Assembly (NCBI GenBank): GCA_031273705.1
Contig: JAISRJ010000326.1
Coordinates: 1-15,466 of the forward strand
Source: Clostridiales bacterium
GTDB taxonomy: Bacteria; Bacillota; Clostridia; Lachnospirales; WQUN01
Reading direction: 5' to 3'
Length of the DNA: 15,466 nucleotides
Position numbers and translations under genes: made by a program. Positions 6,070 to 13,394 of this stretch are shown here, one piece after another. Under the pieces are notes generated by a model. That model was not told where the DNA came from, made no database searches, and saw only the letters and a list, made by a program, of their open reading frames with translations. Position 1 is the stretch's first letter; the number at the start of each line of letters is the position of its first letter.

Positions 6070-7356
6070 TTATTCCTCCTCTGTAAAGGGTTCTTTAAGA
6101 ATTGTTTCCGTAAATGATTCCGTCGGAGACAAATTCCTTTCCAACAATCTTTCTTTTCGATACTCAATATAACGCAACAAGAACAATTTTGCAATAGCGC
6201 AGACCGGTATCGCCAATATCATGCCCAGTACACCGAACAGTGAACCCGCGACGGATAACGCCAAAATAACAGCCATTGGGCTTAGCTCTACGCTGCTGCC
6301 GACCACTTTGGGGTTTATGAACATTGCGTCCACTTGTTGGAGCACAATCAAACCGATGGCGGCATACAGCGCTTTTATAGGTTCTCCGCTTAACAGAGCG
6401 ACAATCACCGCCGCTATAAATCCGAGAAAAGCGCCGAAGTAGGGAATCATATTTGAAAATCCGGTAAAAATGCCTATAATGACCGCGAAATCCACACCTA
6501 TGATTGATAACAGCAGTGAAATAAGAGCCGCCATGATACCCGCGTCTGTTAATTGACCTCGAATGTATCCGGAGAAAATATGATGCACATCCGTTAAAAC
6601 AGAGCCGATTCTTCTCATCCAAGGTCTGGACACAAACAGTTTGGAAAAATCCTTGATCGCGTATATCATTCGGGCTTTGCCGCTAAGCATATAAAAGGCG
6701 AGAATTAGTCCCATCAGAACCATAATTATTTTATCGCCCGCCGATGATATGGAAGATAAAATACCACGGGTAATGTTCTCCAACAACGAAGCGATGCCAT
6801 TTATAATCTGCGCCAAGTATTCCTCGACATATGACAGCAGCCCCAATTCTTCCAATCGCACTTGGAAAGTCGCGTATGATTCGGAAAACCGAATACGGCT
6901 GGCGTCGGCAATCCTGGAAAGTCCTTCTATATAATTATCTTGAAATTTAAAACGTCTTGCCAGCCAGGTTATAAAGATAGTTATTATGGCAAACACCACT
7001 AAATAAGTTAAAGCGGCGCCGGCGGTTCTGTTTTTGAATTTAGATTCTTTTTTATGTTGCTTTAACCACTTGGGGCGAAGGGACTTTATCCTTTCAGCAA
7101 GAAAACTGTCATACTGATTTTGAAAAAACTCCGCCACCGGATCAAAGATATACGCGAAGATAAGCGCAAAGATAAGGGGAGAAAATAAACCTGTCAGCCA
7201 ACCCAGAAAAGTCCGCAAATTATTAAAAAACTCTGGTATAACAGTCAGAAAATACGCGGCGCCATCCAAAGCGAGCTTTAATACATAAGCGACCACAAAC
7301 GCCGAGACCGAATACAGAGCGATCAACGCGTATTTTCTATTCCATAACCATTTCAT
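6070..7356 (-). CDS. AI-2E family transporter (PF01594-type permease)
   Basis: A polytopic membrane protein of the AI-2 exporter family (YdbI/PerM/TqsA-like). Members export quorum signals or exchange ions, and the substrate cannot be told from sequence. It has two N-terminal membrane segments, a charged stretch (KHKKESKFKNR), a third segment, a soluble middle and a conserved C-terminal membrane bundle. The family signatures NMIPYFGAFLGF, QQVDAMFINPKVVGSS, LSPMAVI and FGVLGMILAIPV are all present. The start is taken as the ATG at 7356 because it overlaps the upstream dipeptidase stop as ATGA, giving 428 residues. An in-frame ATG at 7389 would add 11 residues, with only a weak ribosome site. 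The Glu-rich last codons double as the ribosome site of the next gene. Confidence 0.9.
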   Translation of the reverse strand: MKWLWNRKYALIALYSVSAFVVAYVLKLALDGAAYFLTVIPEFFNNLRTFLGWLTGLFSPLIFALIFAYIFDPVAEFFQNQYDSFLAERIKSLRPKWLKQHKKESKFKNRTAGAALTYLVVFAIITIFITWLARRFKFQDNYIEGLSRIADASRIRFSESYATFQVRLEELGLLSYVEEYLAQIINGIASLLENITRGILSSISSAGDKIIMVLMGLILAFYMLSGKARMIYAIKDFSKLFVSRPWMRRIGSVLTDVHHIFSGYIRGQLTDAGIMAALISLLLSIIGVDFAVIIGIFTGFSNMIPYFGAFLGFIAAVIVALLSGEPIKALYAAIGLIVLQQVDAMFINPKVVGSSVELSPMAVILALSVAGSLFGVLGMILAIPVCAIAKLFLLRYIEYRKERLLERNLSPTESFTETILKEPFTEEE

Positions 7357-8783
7357 AGTTCGGCAAGCCCAACGGTCAAGAACTTCCATGTGCGATCCAA
7401 CGAGGAAATGCTGAAATGTTCATCAGGGGAATGAACCATAAAAATATCCGGACCAAACGAAATCATATCGGCTCCGGGAATCTTTTTCGAGATAATACCG
7501 CATTCCAAACCCGCGTGAACCGCCATTAGTTCGGGCTTCTTACCGAACGTTTTTTCATATGAGTTTATGAGAGAATCGCGCAAAGGCGAGGTTGCTCTGT
7601 ATTCCCATGAAGGATACACGGCGGTTTTAACGAATTCCGCGTCTAATAAATCCGACAGTGTTTTAATTTGACCGAGTACGTCTTCCATTTTTGAATTTAC
7701 AGAACTGCGAGGACAATGCCATATAGAAACAACATCTGAGCCGGCAGTCACTACTCCGATATTGTTGGAAACTTCTACCAATCCTGGAATGTCCGCGCTC
7801 ATACATAAAACTCCGTTAGGCGCAAGTAAGATAGCGGCCAGAATTTTCCGCGTCGTAGTCTCATCAAAGACAGTGGATTCAGCAGAATCAGTTCCCGCAA
7901 ATTCCACGGTTATATCCGGGTCTGTGATTCGATATTCATTTCTGAATATATTCTTATAGTTAATTATAATTTCCGAAATATGTTTTACTTTCAGTGGCGG
8001 AATAAAAACAATCGCCTCGGATTCTCGTGGGATTGCGTTCATTTGCAAACCGCCTTTGATAGAATTTATCCTGGCGGAATGCTTTACCAGTTCATTCAGA
8101 ACTCTCGCAAGCAGTTTGTTGCTGTTTGCCCCGCCCTTTATTATATCCATCCCCGAATGCCCGCCTATAAGCCCTTTTACGCGCACGGCGTATTGCTCAT
8201 ATTCTGCCGGTACGGGTATTTTATGTGTCGGAATACGCATATCTATTTTGCAGCCGCCCGCGCAGCTTGTGTAGAATACGCCTTCTTCTTCGGAATCTAG
8301 ATTAATCAGGCGTTTTGCCGAGAATAAAGAAGGATCAACCACCGCCGCGCCGGTCATACCAACTTCTTCATCGACCGTTAGGAAAATTTCCAAAGGCGGG
8401 TGCTTAATATCATCCGAATCCAACAGCGCGAGTGCCATCGCGACAGCTATGCCGTTATCCGCGCCCAATGTGGTTCCGTCGGCGTAAACCATGTCTCCGT
8501 CAATTTTCAGTTTGATTGGGTCGCGCAGAAAATCATGTTCTTTATCGGCGTTTTTTTCACATACCATATCCATGTGACCTTGAATTATAAGAGGCTCATT
8601 ATTGCCGTTTGTGCCGGGCTTTTTTATAATAATATTATTCACGGCATCTTGAACAACTTCAAAGTTGCGGTCGCGAGCGAATTTTAGAAGCCAGTCGCTG
8701 ATTTGTTTTTCATTGCCCGATCCGCGCGGGATTTTATTTATTTCTCTAAAATAGTGCAGTACTTTTGATTCCGTAATAATCAC
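7353..8783 (-). CDS. pepD: PepD-type aminoacyl-histidine dipeptidase (peptidase family M20C)
   Basis: A cytoplasmic di-zinc dipeptidase that cleaves Xaa-His and other dipeptides such as beta-Ala-His, recycling amino acids. The 476 residues match family length. Predicted metal and catalytic residues, by comparison with E. coli PepD, are His70 in GHMDMVCEKN, bridging Asp109 in GADNGIAVAM, catalytic Glu139 with Glu140 in DEEVGMTGA, Asp163 in NLDSEEEG, and C-terminal His451 in MVHSPDEHF. The lid/dimerisation domain lies about residues 175-370. The apparent start is GTG, 5 nt after the UPF0210 stop. The only purine-rich site (TTGGAG) touches this codon, so initiation probably depends on coupling, or on a rarer start codon just inside. 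The 3' end overlaps the permease start as ATGA. Confidence 0.93.
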   Translation of the reverse strand: MIITESKVLHYFREINKIPRGSGNEKQISDWLLKFARDRNFEVVQDAVNNIIIKKPGTNGNNEPLIIQGHMDMVCEKNADKEHDFLRDPIKLKIDGDMVYADGTTLGADNGIAVAMALALLDSDDIKHPPLEIFLTVDEEVGMTGAAVVDPSLFSAKRLINLDSEEEGVFYTSCAGGCKIDMRIPTHKIPVPAEYEQYAVRVKGLIGGHSGMDIIKGGANSNKLLARVLNELVKHSARINSIKGGLQMNAIPRESEAIVFIPPLKVKHISEIIINYKNIFRNEYRITDPDITVEFAGTDSAESTVFDETTTRKILAAILLAPNGVLCMSADIPGLVEVSNNIGVVTAGSDVVSIWHCPRSSVNSKMEDVLGQIKTLSDLLDAEFVKTAVYPSWEYRATSPLRDSLINSYEKTFGKKPELMAVHAGLECGIISKKIPGADMISFGPDIFMVHSPDEHFSISSLDRTWKFLTVGLAEL

Positions 8784-8788
8784 TCCAA

Positions 8789-10147
8789 TTAATTTCTAAA
8801 AGAATGGATGGGTGCGGGGATACGTCCGCCGCGTTTTATAAAATCGGCGCAGGATACACCGCTAACGGGCATGACAGGCGCGCTACCCAGCAAGCCCCCG
8901 AACTCCAGTGTGTCGCCGACATTTTTTCCGATTGCCGGAATAATACGAACCGCCGTGGTTTTGCCGTTTATCATGCCGATCGCCATCTCGTCGGCGATAA
9001 CGCCGGAAATAGTTTCCGGTGAAGTGTCGCCGGGTATCGCCGCCATATCTATACCGACGGAACATACGCAGGTCATGGCTTCCAGTTTTTCCAGACTTAA
9101 CGCTCCGCTCTTGACCGCTTCGATCATCCCGTGATCTTCGCTGACAGGAATAAATGCTCCGCTTAACCCACCGACATAAGACGAAGCCATAACGCCGCCT
9201 TTTTTAACATTGTCATTTAAAATCGCTATTGCCGCTGTCGAACCCGGCGCGCCTGGCTGCTCCAAGCCCATTTCCTGTAAAATTTCAGCGACGCTGTCAT
9301 TCATTTCGGGAGTGGGCGCAAGGGAAAGATCGAGACTTCCGAAGGGTATGCCCATTCGCTTGGAAGCTTCAAGAGCAACCAACTGCCCCACACGGGTTAT
9401 CTTAAAAGCGGTCCGCTTGATGGTTTCGCAGAGTGTTTCAAAATCCGCGCCTCTCACTTCTTCCAAAGCCCGTTTTACAACTCCGGGACCGCTGACGCCT
9501 ACATTGATTACATTTTCGCGCTCTGTCACTCCATGAAACGCGCCCGCCATAAAAGGGTTATCCTCTACGGCGTTGCAGAATACCACAAACTTGGCGCAGG
9601 CGATACAGCCCTTATCTTTAGAAAGCTCCGCCATTTCCTTAATTATTCGACCGCTTTTAGCAACGGCGTTCATGTTTATGCCGTCGCGGGTAGAAGCCAG
9701 ATTAAGGCAGGAACAGACGCGTTCGGTATTGGACAGCGCCTCCGGAATAGATCTAACGAGAGCTTTGTCTGATTCTGTACTGCCTTTTTGCAGAAGAGCT
9801 GAAAACCCACCGATAAAATTTACCCCGACGGCTTGTGCCGCTCTGTCCAGGGTTTTAGCGACGCTTAAATATCTTCTGGCGCGGCAGCCGGCGGCCGCGA
9901 TGGCAATAGGCGTGACGGATATGCGTTTATTCACAATAGGAACACCGTATTGCATAGCGATTTCGTTTCCTGTCTTTACCAAGTTCTCAGCGGACTTCGT
10001 AATTTTCTCATAAATCTTTTGATTAAATCGTTCGATATTTTCATCCGCGCAGTCCAGCAGGCTGACGCCTAATGTGATTGTTCGGACATCCAGGTGCGAC
10101 TCGGCGAACATTTTATTAGTTTCGGATATTTCCTGGAAAGTAATCAT
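8789..10147 (-). CDS. UPF0210 (PFL-like, DUF711) family protein
   Basis: The 452 residues match the UPF0210 family length and bear its signatures: an N-terminal LDVRTITLGVSLLDC, VNKRISVTPIAI, FIGGFSALLQKG, VGVSGPGVVKRAL, LAPTPEMNDSVAEI, and the conserved end RIPAPIHSFRN. Family members have a fold related to pyruvate formate-lyase, but no reaction is established, and no claim of glycyl-radical activity is made here. No signal peptide or membrane segment is evident, so it is probably cytoplasmic. The ATG overlaps the stop of the upstream ACT gene (ATGA), a pairing known from many Bacillota. The partner ACT domain suggests control by a small ligand, perhaps an amino acid; this is inference. Confidence 0.93.
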   Translation of the reverse strand: MITFQEISETNKMFAESHLDVRTITLGVSLLDCADENIERFNQKIYEKITKSAENLVKTGNEIAMQYGVPIVNKRISVTPIAIAAAGCRARRYLSVAKTLDRAAQAVGVNFIGGFSALLQKGSTESDKALVRSIPEALSNTERVCSCLNLASTRDGINMNAVAKSGRIIKEMAELSKDKGCIACAKFVVFCNAVEDNPFMAGAFHGVTERENVINVGVSGPGVVKRALEEVRGADFETLCETIKRTAFKITRVGQLVALEASKRMGIPFGSLDLSLAPTPEMNDSVAEILQEMGLEQPGAPGSTAAIAILNDNVKKGGVMASSYVGGLSGAFIPVSEDHGMIEAVKSGALSLEKLEAMTCVCSVGIDMAAIPGDTSPETISGVIADEMAIGMINGKTTAVRIIPAIGKNVGDTLEFGGLLGSAPVMPVSGVSCADFIKRGGRIPAPIHSFRN

Positions 10148-10413
10148 ATTCTGTGCATTCCATTAAAAATATCTTCGTGTTGTATTTTTATCTGTACCCC
10201 GATAGTCTCGCCCAATTCGCGCAGTTCATTTACCATCTGTTCAAAAGGTTTGCCGGTGTTAGTTACATCAACAACCATAATCATATTAAAAAAGCCTTGA
10301 ACAATTGATTGAGAAATATCCAGAATATTAATGCCTTCATTGGAGAGATAAGAACAGACACTCGCGATAATTCCAACTTGATCCTTACCTAATACTGTGA
10401 TTACACCTTTCAT
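10144..10413 (-). CDS. UPF0237 family ACT-domain protein
   Basis: A single ACT domain of 89 residues, the usual size for UPF0237. It shows the beta-alpha-beta start KGVITVLGKDQVGIIASVCSYL, the ligand-loop region NEGINILDISQ, and the second half with FFNMIMVVDV and FEQMVNELRELGE. ACT domains bind amino acids or other small ligands and regulate partners, usually as dimers. The close relation to GcvR-type regulators is known for the family, but no DNA-binding part is present here. The start at 10413 is fixed by AAGGAG 7 nt upstream. A longer open frame to 10521 crosses the promoter region and is not used. It is the first gene of the five-gene operon and is coupled to UPF0210 by an ATGA overlap. 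Confidence 0.93.
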   Translation of the reverse strand: MKGVITVLGKDQVGIIASVCSYLSNEGINILDISQSIVQGFFNMIMVVDVTNTGKPFEQMVNELRELGETIGVQIKIQHEDIFNGMHRI

Positions 10414-10440
10414 AAGAAAACTCCTTTCCATAACGGGTGT

Positions 10441-10469
10441 AGTATATAATATATACGGATTTTTTTCTA
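10441..10469 (-). promoter_or_regulatory. Candidate promoter of the five-gene minus-strand operon
   Basis: On the minus strand, TAGAAA (10469-10464) and TATACT (10446-10441) are 17 nt apart, in an AT-rich stretch. This leaves a leader of about 20 nt before the UPF0237 start. The -35 is weak, and overlapping TA-rich alternatives exist. Confidence 0.4.
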
Positions 10470-10473
10470 TAGC

Positions 10474-10502
10474 TTTTTTCACAGGATATTGTGTGGTAAA
10501 AT
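10474..10502 (+). promoter_or_regulatory. Candidate extended -10 promoter of the alpha/beta hydrolase gene
   Basis: TAAAAT (10497-10502) is preceded by TGG, an extended -10, with a T-run as a poor -35 at 10474-10479. It is back to back with the minus-strand promoter. CACA...TGTG (10481-10494) forms a small inverted repeat in the spacer that could be a regulator site. A weak hairpin (CCCC/GGGG, 10516-10535) lies in the leader. Confidence 0.45.
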
Positions 10503-10547
10503 GTTTCGAGACGCGCCCCATGCTTAAGAGCGGGGTTTAATAAGGAG

Positions 10548-11363
10548 ATGAATGAGTTGCGGATAATAAAAACAACCTCTGACTTTTCTGAAGTTGTACA
10601 GATTAAGGGATTTTTACACGATAACTCGGATGTGTCTGAGTCTAGAAAACATTGGCCTTGTGTGCTGGTCGCGCCGGGCGGAGGTTATGAATCATTGGCG
10701 GGGCATGAAGGTGATTCCGTGGCTTTGCGTTTCTTTGTGGAGGGGTATAGTACATTTACGCTTGCGTATTCCATATTCGACCCTGACGCTCCCAATCAGG
10801 ACGCGCTGGGGTTAAATCCCTTACGGGATATTTCGTGGGCCGTGCAGACGATTAGAAAAAACAGCGCGGATTGGAATATTGACCCCAGAAAAATTATTGT
10901 GTTGGGTTTTTCGGCCGGCGGGCATTTGGCCGCAAGTTTGGGCGTATTATGGAACAGTGAAGAGATTCAAGCGATTTGGAATACAGAAAACGGAAATAAT
11001 CGCCCGGACGCGTTGGTGCTGTGTTATCCGGTTATAACGGCGGGCAAGTTCTCACACCGCGGATCTATTGATAAATTGGCGGGTGATGGAGACAGAGCGT
11101 TTTATTCTTTAGAAACGCACGTTGGAAGACATACTCCGCCCACCTTTATTTGGCACACAATGGATGATTCGGCGGTACCCGTCGAAAATTCTTTGCTGTT
11201 TGCCGCTGCTCTGCGAAAATCGGGCGTACCGTTTGAATGCCATATCTATAATACCGGAGTGCATGGGCAATCGTTGGCGGACGGAAATGTGGCGCGGCTT
11301 AACACCCACTGCGCCACATGGTTTGAATTGTGTAAACAGTGGTTGGAGAGCGCTCTTAATTAG
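10548..11363 (+). CDS. Alpha/beta hydrolase, acetyl-esterase/lipase-like
   Basis: A 271-residue cytoplasmic hydrolase with no signal peptide or lipid box. It has the esterase-type oxyanion loop PGGGY (43-47), the nucleophile elbow GFSAGG with Ser122, a probable acid Asp207 in DDSAVP, and His239 in GVHG. The order fits a complete catalytic triad. The pattern resembles intracellular acetyl-esterase or acetyl-xylan-esterase-like proteins (Aes/BD-FAE type), which remove acyl groups from sugars; the substrate is not determined. The first ATG directly abuts AAGGAG with no spacing. A TTG three codons on (10557) has about 9 nt spacing and may be the true start. It is transcribed divergently from the UPF0237 operon. 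No clear terminator follows directly. Confidence 0.85.
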   Translation: MNELRIIKTTSDFSEVVQIKGFLHDNSDVSESRKHWPCVLVAPGGGYESLAGHEGDSVALRFFVEGYSTFTLAYSIFDPDAPNQDALGLNPLRDISWAVQTIRKNSADWNIDPRKIIVLGFSAGGHLAASLGVLWNSEEIQAIWNTENGNNRPDALVLCYPVITAGKFSHRGSIDKLAGDGDRAFYSLETHVGRHTPPTFIWHTMDDSAVPVENSLLFAAALRKSGVPFECHIYNTGVHGQSLADGNVARLNTHCATWFELCKQWLESALN

Positions 11364-11398
11364 GTACAGCGGTTTCAAAAAAGGCGGTATTACGCGCC

Positions 11399-11451
11399 AA
11401 GCGTATAGGTGGTAGGCTATTTAAAATAATACCGACTTGACCTATAAGCTT
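11399..11451. repeat. Inverted repeat downstream of the hydrolase gene
   Basis: AAGC-G-TATAGGT (11399-11410) and ACCTATA-A-GCTT (11440-11451) pair over 11 of 12 positions, with an inner GGTA/TACC. No T-run follows, so it is not a standard terminator. It might be a transcript-end structure, an operator or a remnant. Confidence 0.45.
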
Positions 11452-11474
11452 AAGCTGAGGTGTACTTATCATGT

Positions 11475-11510
11475 CTTTTTAGAATGACTGTGCTTTTTAG
11501 AATGACTTGA
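11475..11510 (+). repeat. 18-bp tandem duplication upstream of gatC
   Basis: Two adjacent copies of CTTTTTAGAATGACTKKR at 11475-11492 and 11493-11510 share their first 15 bases exactly. The second copy runs into the -35 region of the predicted gat promoter, so the repeat could be a duplicated regulator site or a slippage product. Confidence 0.6.
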
Positions 11511-11535
11511 CGTAATGGCGACAGTGTGTTATCTT
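11507..11535 (+). promoter_or_regulatory. Candidate promoter of the gatCAB-aspS operon
   Basis: TTGACG (11507-11512) and TATCTT (11530-11535) are 17 nt apart. The predicted start near 11542 leaves about 90 nt of leader, containing a terminator hairpin. Confidence 0.5.
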
Positions 11536-11559
11536 TTCATCGAATACATTTATTGACTG

Positions 11560-11586
11560 GCCTCTCAAATGATTGAGGGGCTTTTT
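11560..11586 (+). terminator. Terminator-like hairpin in the gatC leader
   Basis: GCCTCTCAA (11560-11568) pairs with TTGAGGGGC (11573-11581), giving nine pairs with one G-U wobble and the loop ATGA, followed by five T. It ends 45 nt before gatC. It may terminate transcripts from the hydrolase gene, or act as an attenuator for gatC if the promoter at 11507 is real. No T-box or riboswitch fold was recognised in the short leader. Confidence 0.75.
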
Positions 11587-11631
11587 GTGAATACTCTTGA
11601 CATTAAATAGCAAGAACCGAAAGGAGATCTC

Positions 11632-11898
11632 ATGGCGAAACAAGGTGTGACAAGATTGGCCGAGTTATCAAAAATCCATTTTACATTAGAAGAGTTAGAA
11701 GAAATGAATCGGGATATGGAATCTATCATGAAATTGATGGACTATATAAAGGAAGTGGAACTCCCTCCCGAACCGGAAGAAAAATTCGGGTCGAATATAG
11801 TTTACCTAAGACCGGATAAAATACGCGAATGGAAGCTAAATAAAGCGGACAAAACGAGTGAAAACACTTATTTTAAGATTCCGCGAATAATTGATTGA
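11632..11898 (+). CDS. gatC: Asp-tRNA(Asn)/Glu-tRNA(Gln) amidotransferase subunit C
   Basis: The small subunit that wraps around GatA and stabilises the GatCAB complex, which converts Glu-tRNA(Gln) and Asp-tRNA(Asn) to the amide forms. The 88 residues are slightly short but complete. There is an N-terminal helix pair (LAELSKIHFTLEELEEMNRD, then IMKLMDYIKEVEL), a variable middle, an LRPDKIREW stretch and the typical closing FKIPRIID. The ATG follows AAGGAG by 5 nt. It is the first gene of gatC-gatA-gatB-aspS, and gatA's ATG lies 11 nt after its stop. Confidence 0.92.
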   Translation: MAKQGVTRLAELSKIHFTLEELEEMNRDMESIMKLMDYIKEVELPPEPEEKFGSNIVYLRPDKIREWKLNKADKTSENTYFKIPRIID

Positions 11899-11909
11899 GT
11901 AGGGGAATT

Positions 11910-13394
11910 ATGTATATTTCAGATATGAGAAGACAATTAGACAGTAAAGAAATTTCTGTCGCGGAATTGCTGGATATTTATGTGAAGCGCATTAAGGAAA
12001 GAGACCCCCAAATCGGAGCTTTTTTATATGTAAACGAAAGCGCTCAAGGCGTCGAGCTGGCGCAGAAGCGAATAGACAGCGGTGACGCCGATACATTTAC
12101 GGGTATCCCCGTCGGCTTAAAAGATAATCTGTGTACCACGGACATGCCGACCACATGCGCCTCTAAAATGTTAGACAATTACATTCCTCCCTATGACGCG
12201 ACAGTCGTGCGCAAACTTCGAGATCAAGGCGCGGTGTTTGTCGGAAAGCTGAATATGGATGAATTCGCTATGGGCGCGTCCACACTTACTTCATATTATA
12301 AAACCACTCGAAACCCATTTAATCTAGATCACGTGCCCGGCGGTTCGTCCGGAGGCAGCGCCGCCGCGGTATCGGCTGAATTGTGCCCTGTCGCGCTGGG
12401 TTCGGATACGGGGGGTTCTGTCCGCCAGCCGGCGTCGTTTTGCGGAGTTACGGGCCTACGCCCAACATATGGCATGGTTTCCAGATACGGATGTGTCGCC
12501 TTCGCTTCGGCTTTAGATCAAGTCGGACCGCTGGCACAATCCGCGGTAGACTGCGGTTATCTGCTTTCAGCCATAGCCGGCAAGGATGAATACGACCAAA
12601 CTTCTATTAACAGTCCGTCTTTTTCGCCGATTGGCGAGCATTCTTCGGTAAAAGGCAAACGGCTGGCTATTATCTCGGAACTAACGCGTTCTAACGCGGA
12701 TCCGGAAACACTGGCGGCTGTAAAACGTGCCGCCGAGTGGTTTGAAGGCGCCGGAGCCACTGTGGAAGAAATCTCATTACCCACGCTGAAATACGCGGTG
12801 CCCGCGTATTATCTTATTTCATCGGCGGAGGCGTCCGCTAATCTTTCACGATTCGATGGTGTGCGCTACGGTTATCGTCCCTCTAATCCGCAAAGCTATG
12901 AAGAACTAGTCACAAAAAGCCGTGGCGAGGGCTTCGGCTGGGAAGTAAAGCGTCGAATTATGCTGGGCTGCTACGCTCTTTGCTCCGGATACTATGACGA
13001 TTACTATAAACGCGCGGTTCGTTTGGCGGCTCTTATCCGGACGGAGTACGCCGCCGCCTTTGTTAAATTTGACGCGCTGCTTTCCCCGGTCAGCCCGAAT
13101 CCGGCTTTCCCTATAGGTCAGGCTCCCACTGATCCTACAATATTGTATCTAGCCGATATTTGCACGGTCAGCGCGTCTCTGGCGGGTTTGCCCGCGCTTT
13201 CCACACCATGCGGATACACGTTAAAGGGTTTGCCTATTGGATTAATGATAACCGGCAATCATTGGAAAGACGGAGATATTTTATCTATGGCGGATGCCTT
13301 TGAAAGGGAATTCGACCGAAAGTCTCCTCCTGATTTTAGTGATCTAACCAAACAAAAAGACTCAAAAATTCATCGAAAGGAAGAGAGCGCGTGA
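11910..13394 (+). CDS. gatA: Asp-tRNA(Asn)/Glu-tRNA(Gln) amidotransferase subunit A
   Basis: The glutaminase subunit of GatCAB, of the amidase-signature family. It releases ammonia from glutamine and channels it to GatB. The Ser-cisSer-Lys triad can be placed as Lys71 in PVGLKDNL, Ser146 in the PGGSSGGS loop and nucleophile Ser170 in SDTGGSVRQPA. The substrate region YYLISSAEASANLSRFDGVRYG is typical of GatA rather than other amidases. The start is the ATG at 11910, 4 nt after AGGGG, giving 494 residues. An upstream in-frame TTG at 11895 overlaps the gatC stop and lacks a ribosome site. The C-terminal tail past residue 480 is charged and poorly conserved. Its stop overlaps the gatB start as GTGA. 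Confidence 0.97.
   Translation: MYISDMRRQLDSKEISVAELLDIYVKRIKERDPQIGAFLYVNESAQGVELAQKRIDSGDADTFTGIPVGLKDNLCTTDMPTTCASKMLDNYIPPYDATVVRKLRDQGAVFVGKLNMDEFAMGASTLTSYYKTTRNPFNLDHVPGGSSGGSAAAVSAELCPVALGSDTGGSVRQPASFCGVTGLRPTYGMVSRYGCVAFASALDQVGPLAQSAVDCGYLLSAIAGKDEYDQTSINSPSFSPIGEHSSVKGKRLAIISELTRSNADPETLAAVKRAAEWFEGAGATVEEISLPTLKYAVPAYYLISSAEASANLSRFDGVRYGYRPSNPQSYEELVTKSRGEGFGWEVKRRIMLGCYALCSGYYDDYYKRAVRLAALIRTEYAAAFVKFDALLSPVSPNPAFPIGQAPTDPTILYLADICTVSASLAGLPALSTPCGYTLKGLPIGLMITGNHWKDGDILSMADAFEREFDRKSPPDFSDLTKQKDSKIHRKEESA

Noticed and set aside
7357..7389. Longer permease start at 7389
   Set aside because: The ribosome site is weak, and the ATG at 7356 forms an ATGA overlap like that at the UPF0237/UPF0210 junction. 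Not fully excluded.
8808..9536. Long plus-strand open frames across UPF0210
   Set aside because: They mirror the codon pattern of a well-supported minus-strand gene and show no family motifs.
10414..10521. N-terminal extension of the UPF0237 frame by 36 residues
   Set aside because: The internal ATG has an ideal AAGGAG site and gives the normal family length; the extension crosses the promoter region.
11597..11625. Promoter based on the perfect TTGACA just before gatC
   Set aside because: The position for a -10 at 17 nt is occupied by the ribosome binding site AAGGAG and has no TATAAT-like sequence.
11364..11631. T-box or other riboswitch ahead of gatC
   Set aside because: No T-box sequence or antiterminator was found, and the leader from the predicted start to the hairpin is only about 20 nt.
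11895..11909. TTG start for gatA overlapping the gatC stop
   Set aside because: There is no ribosome site before the TTG. AGGGG precedes the ATG at 11910, and homologues begin near that residue.
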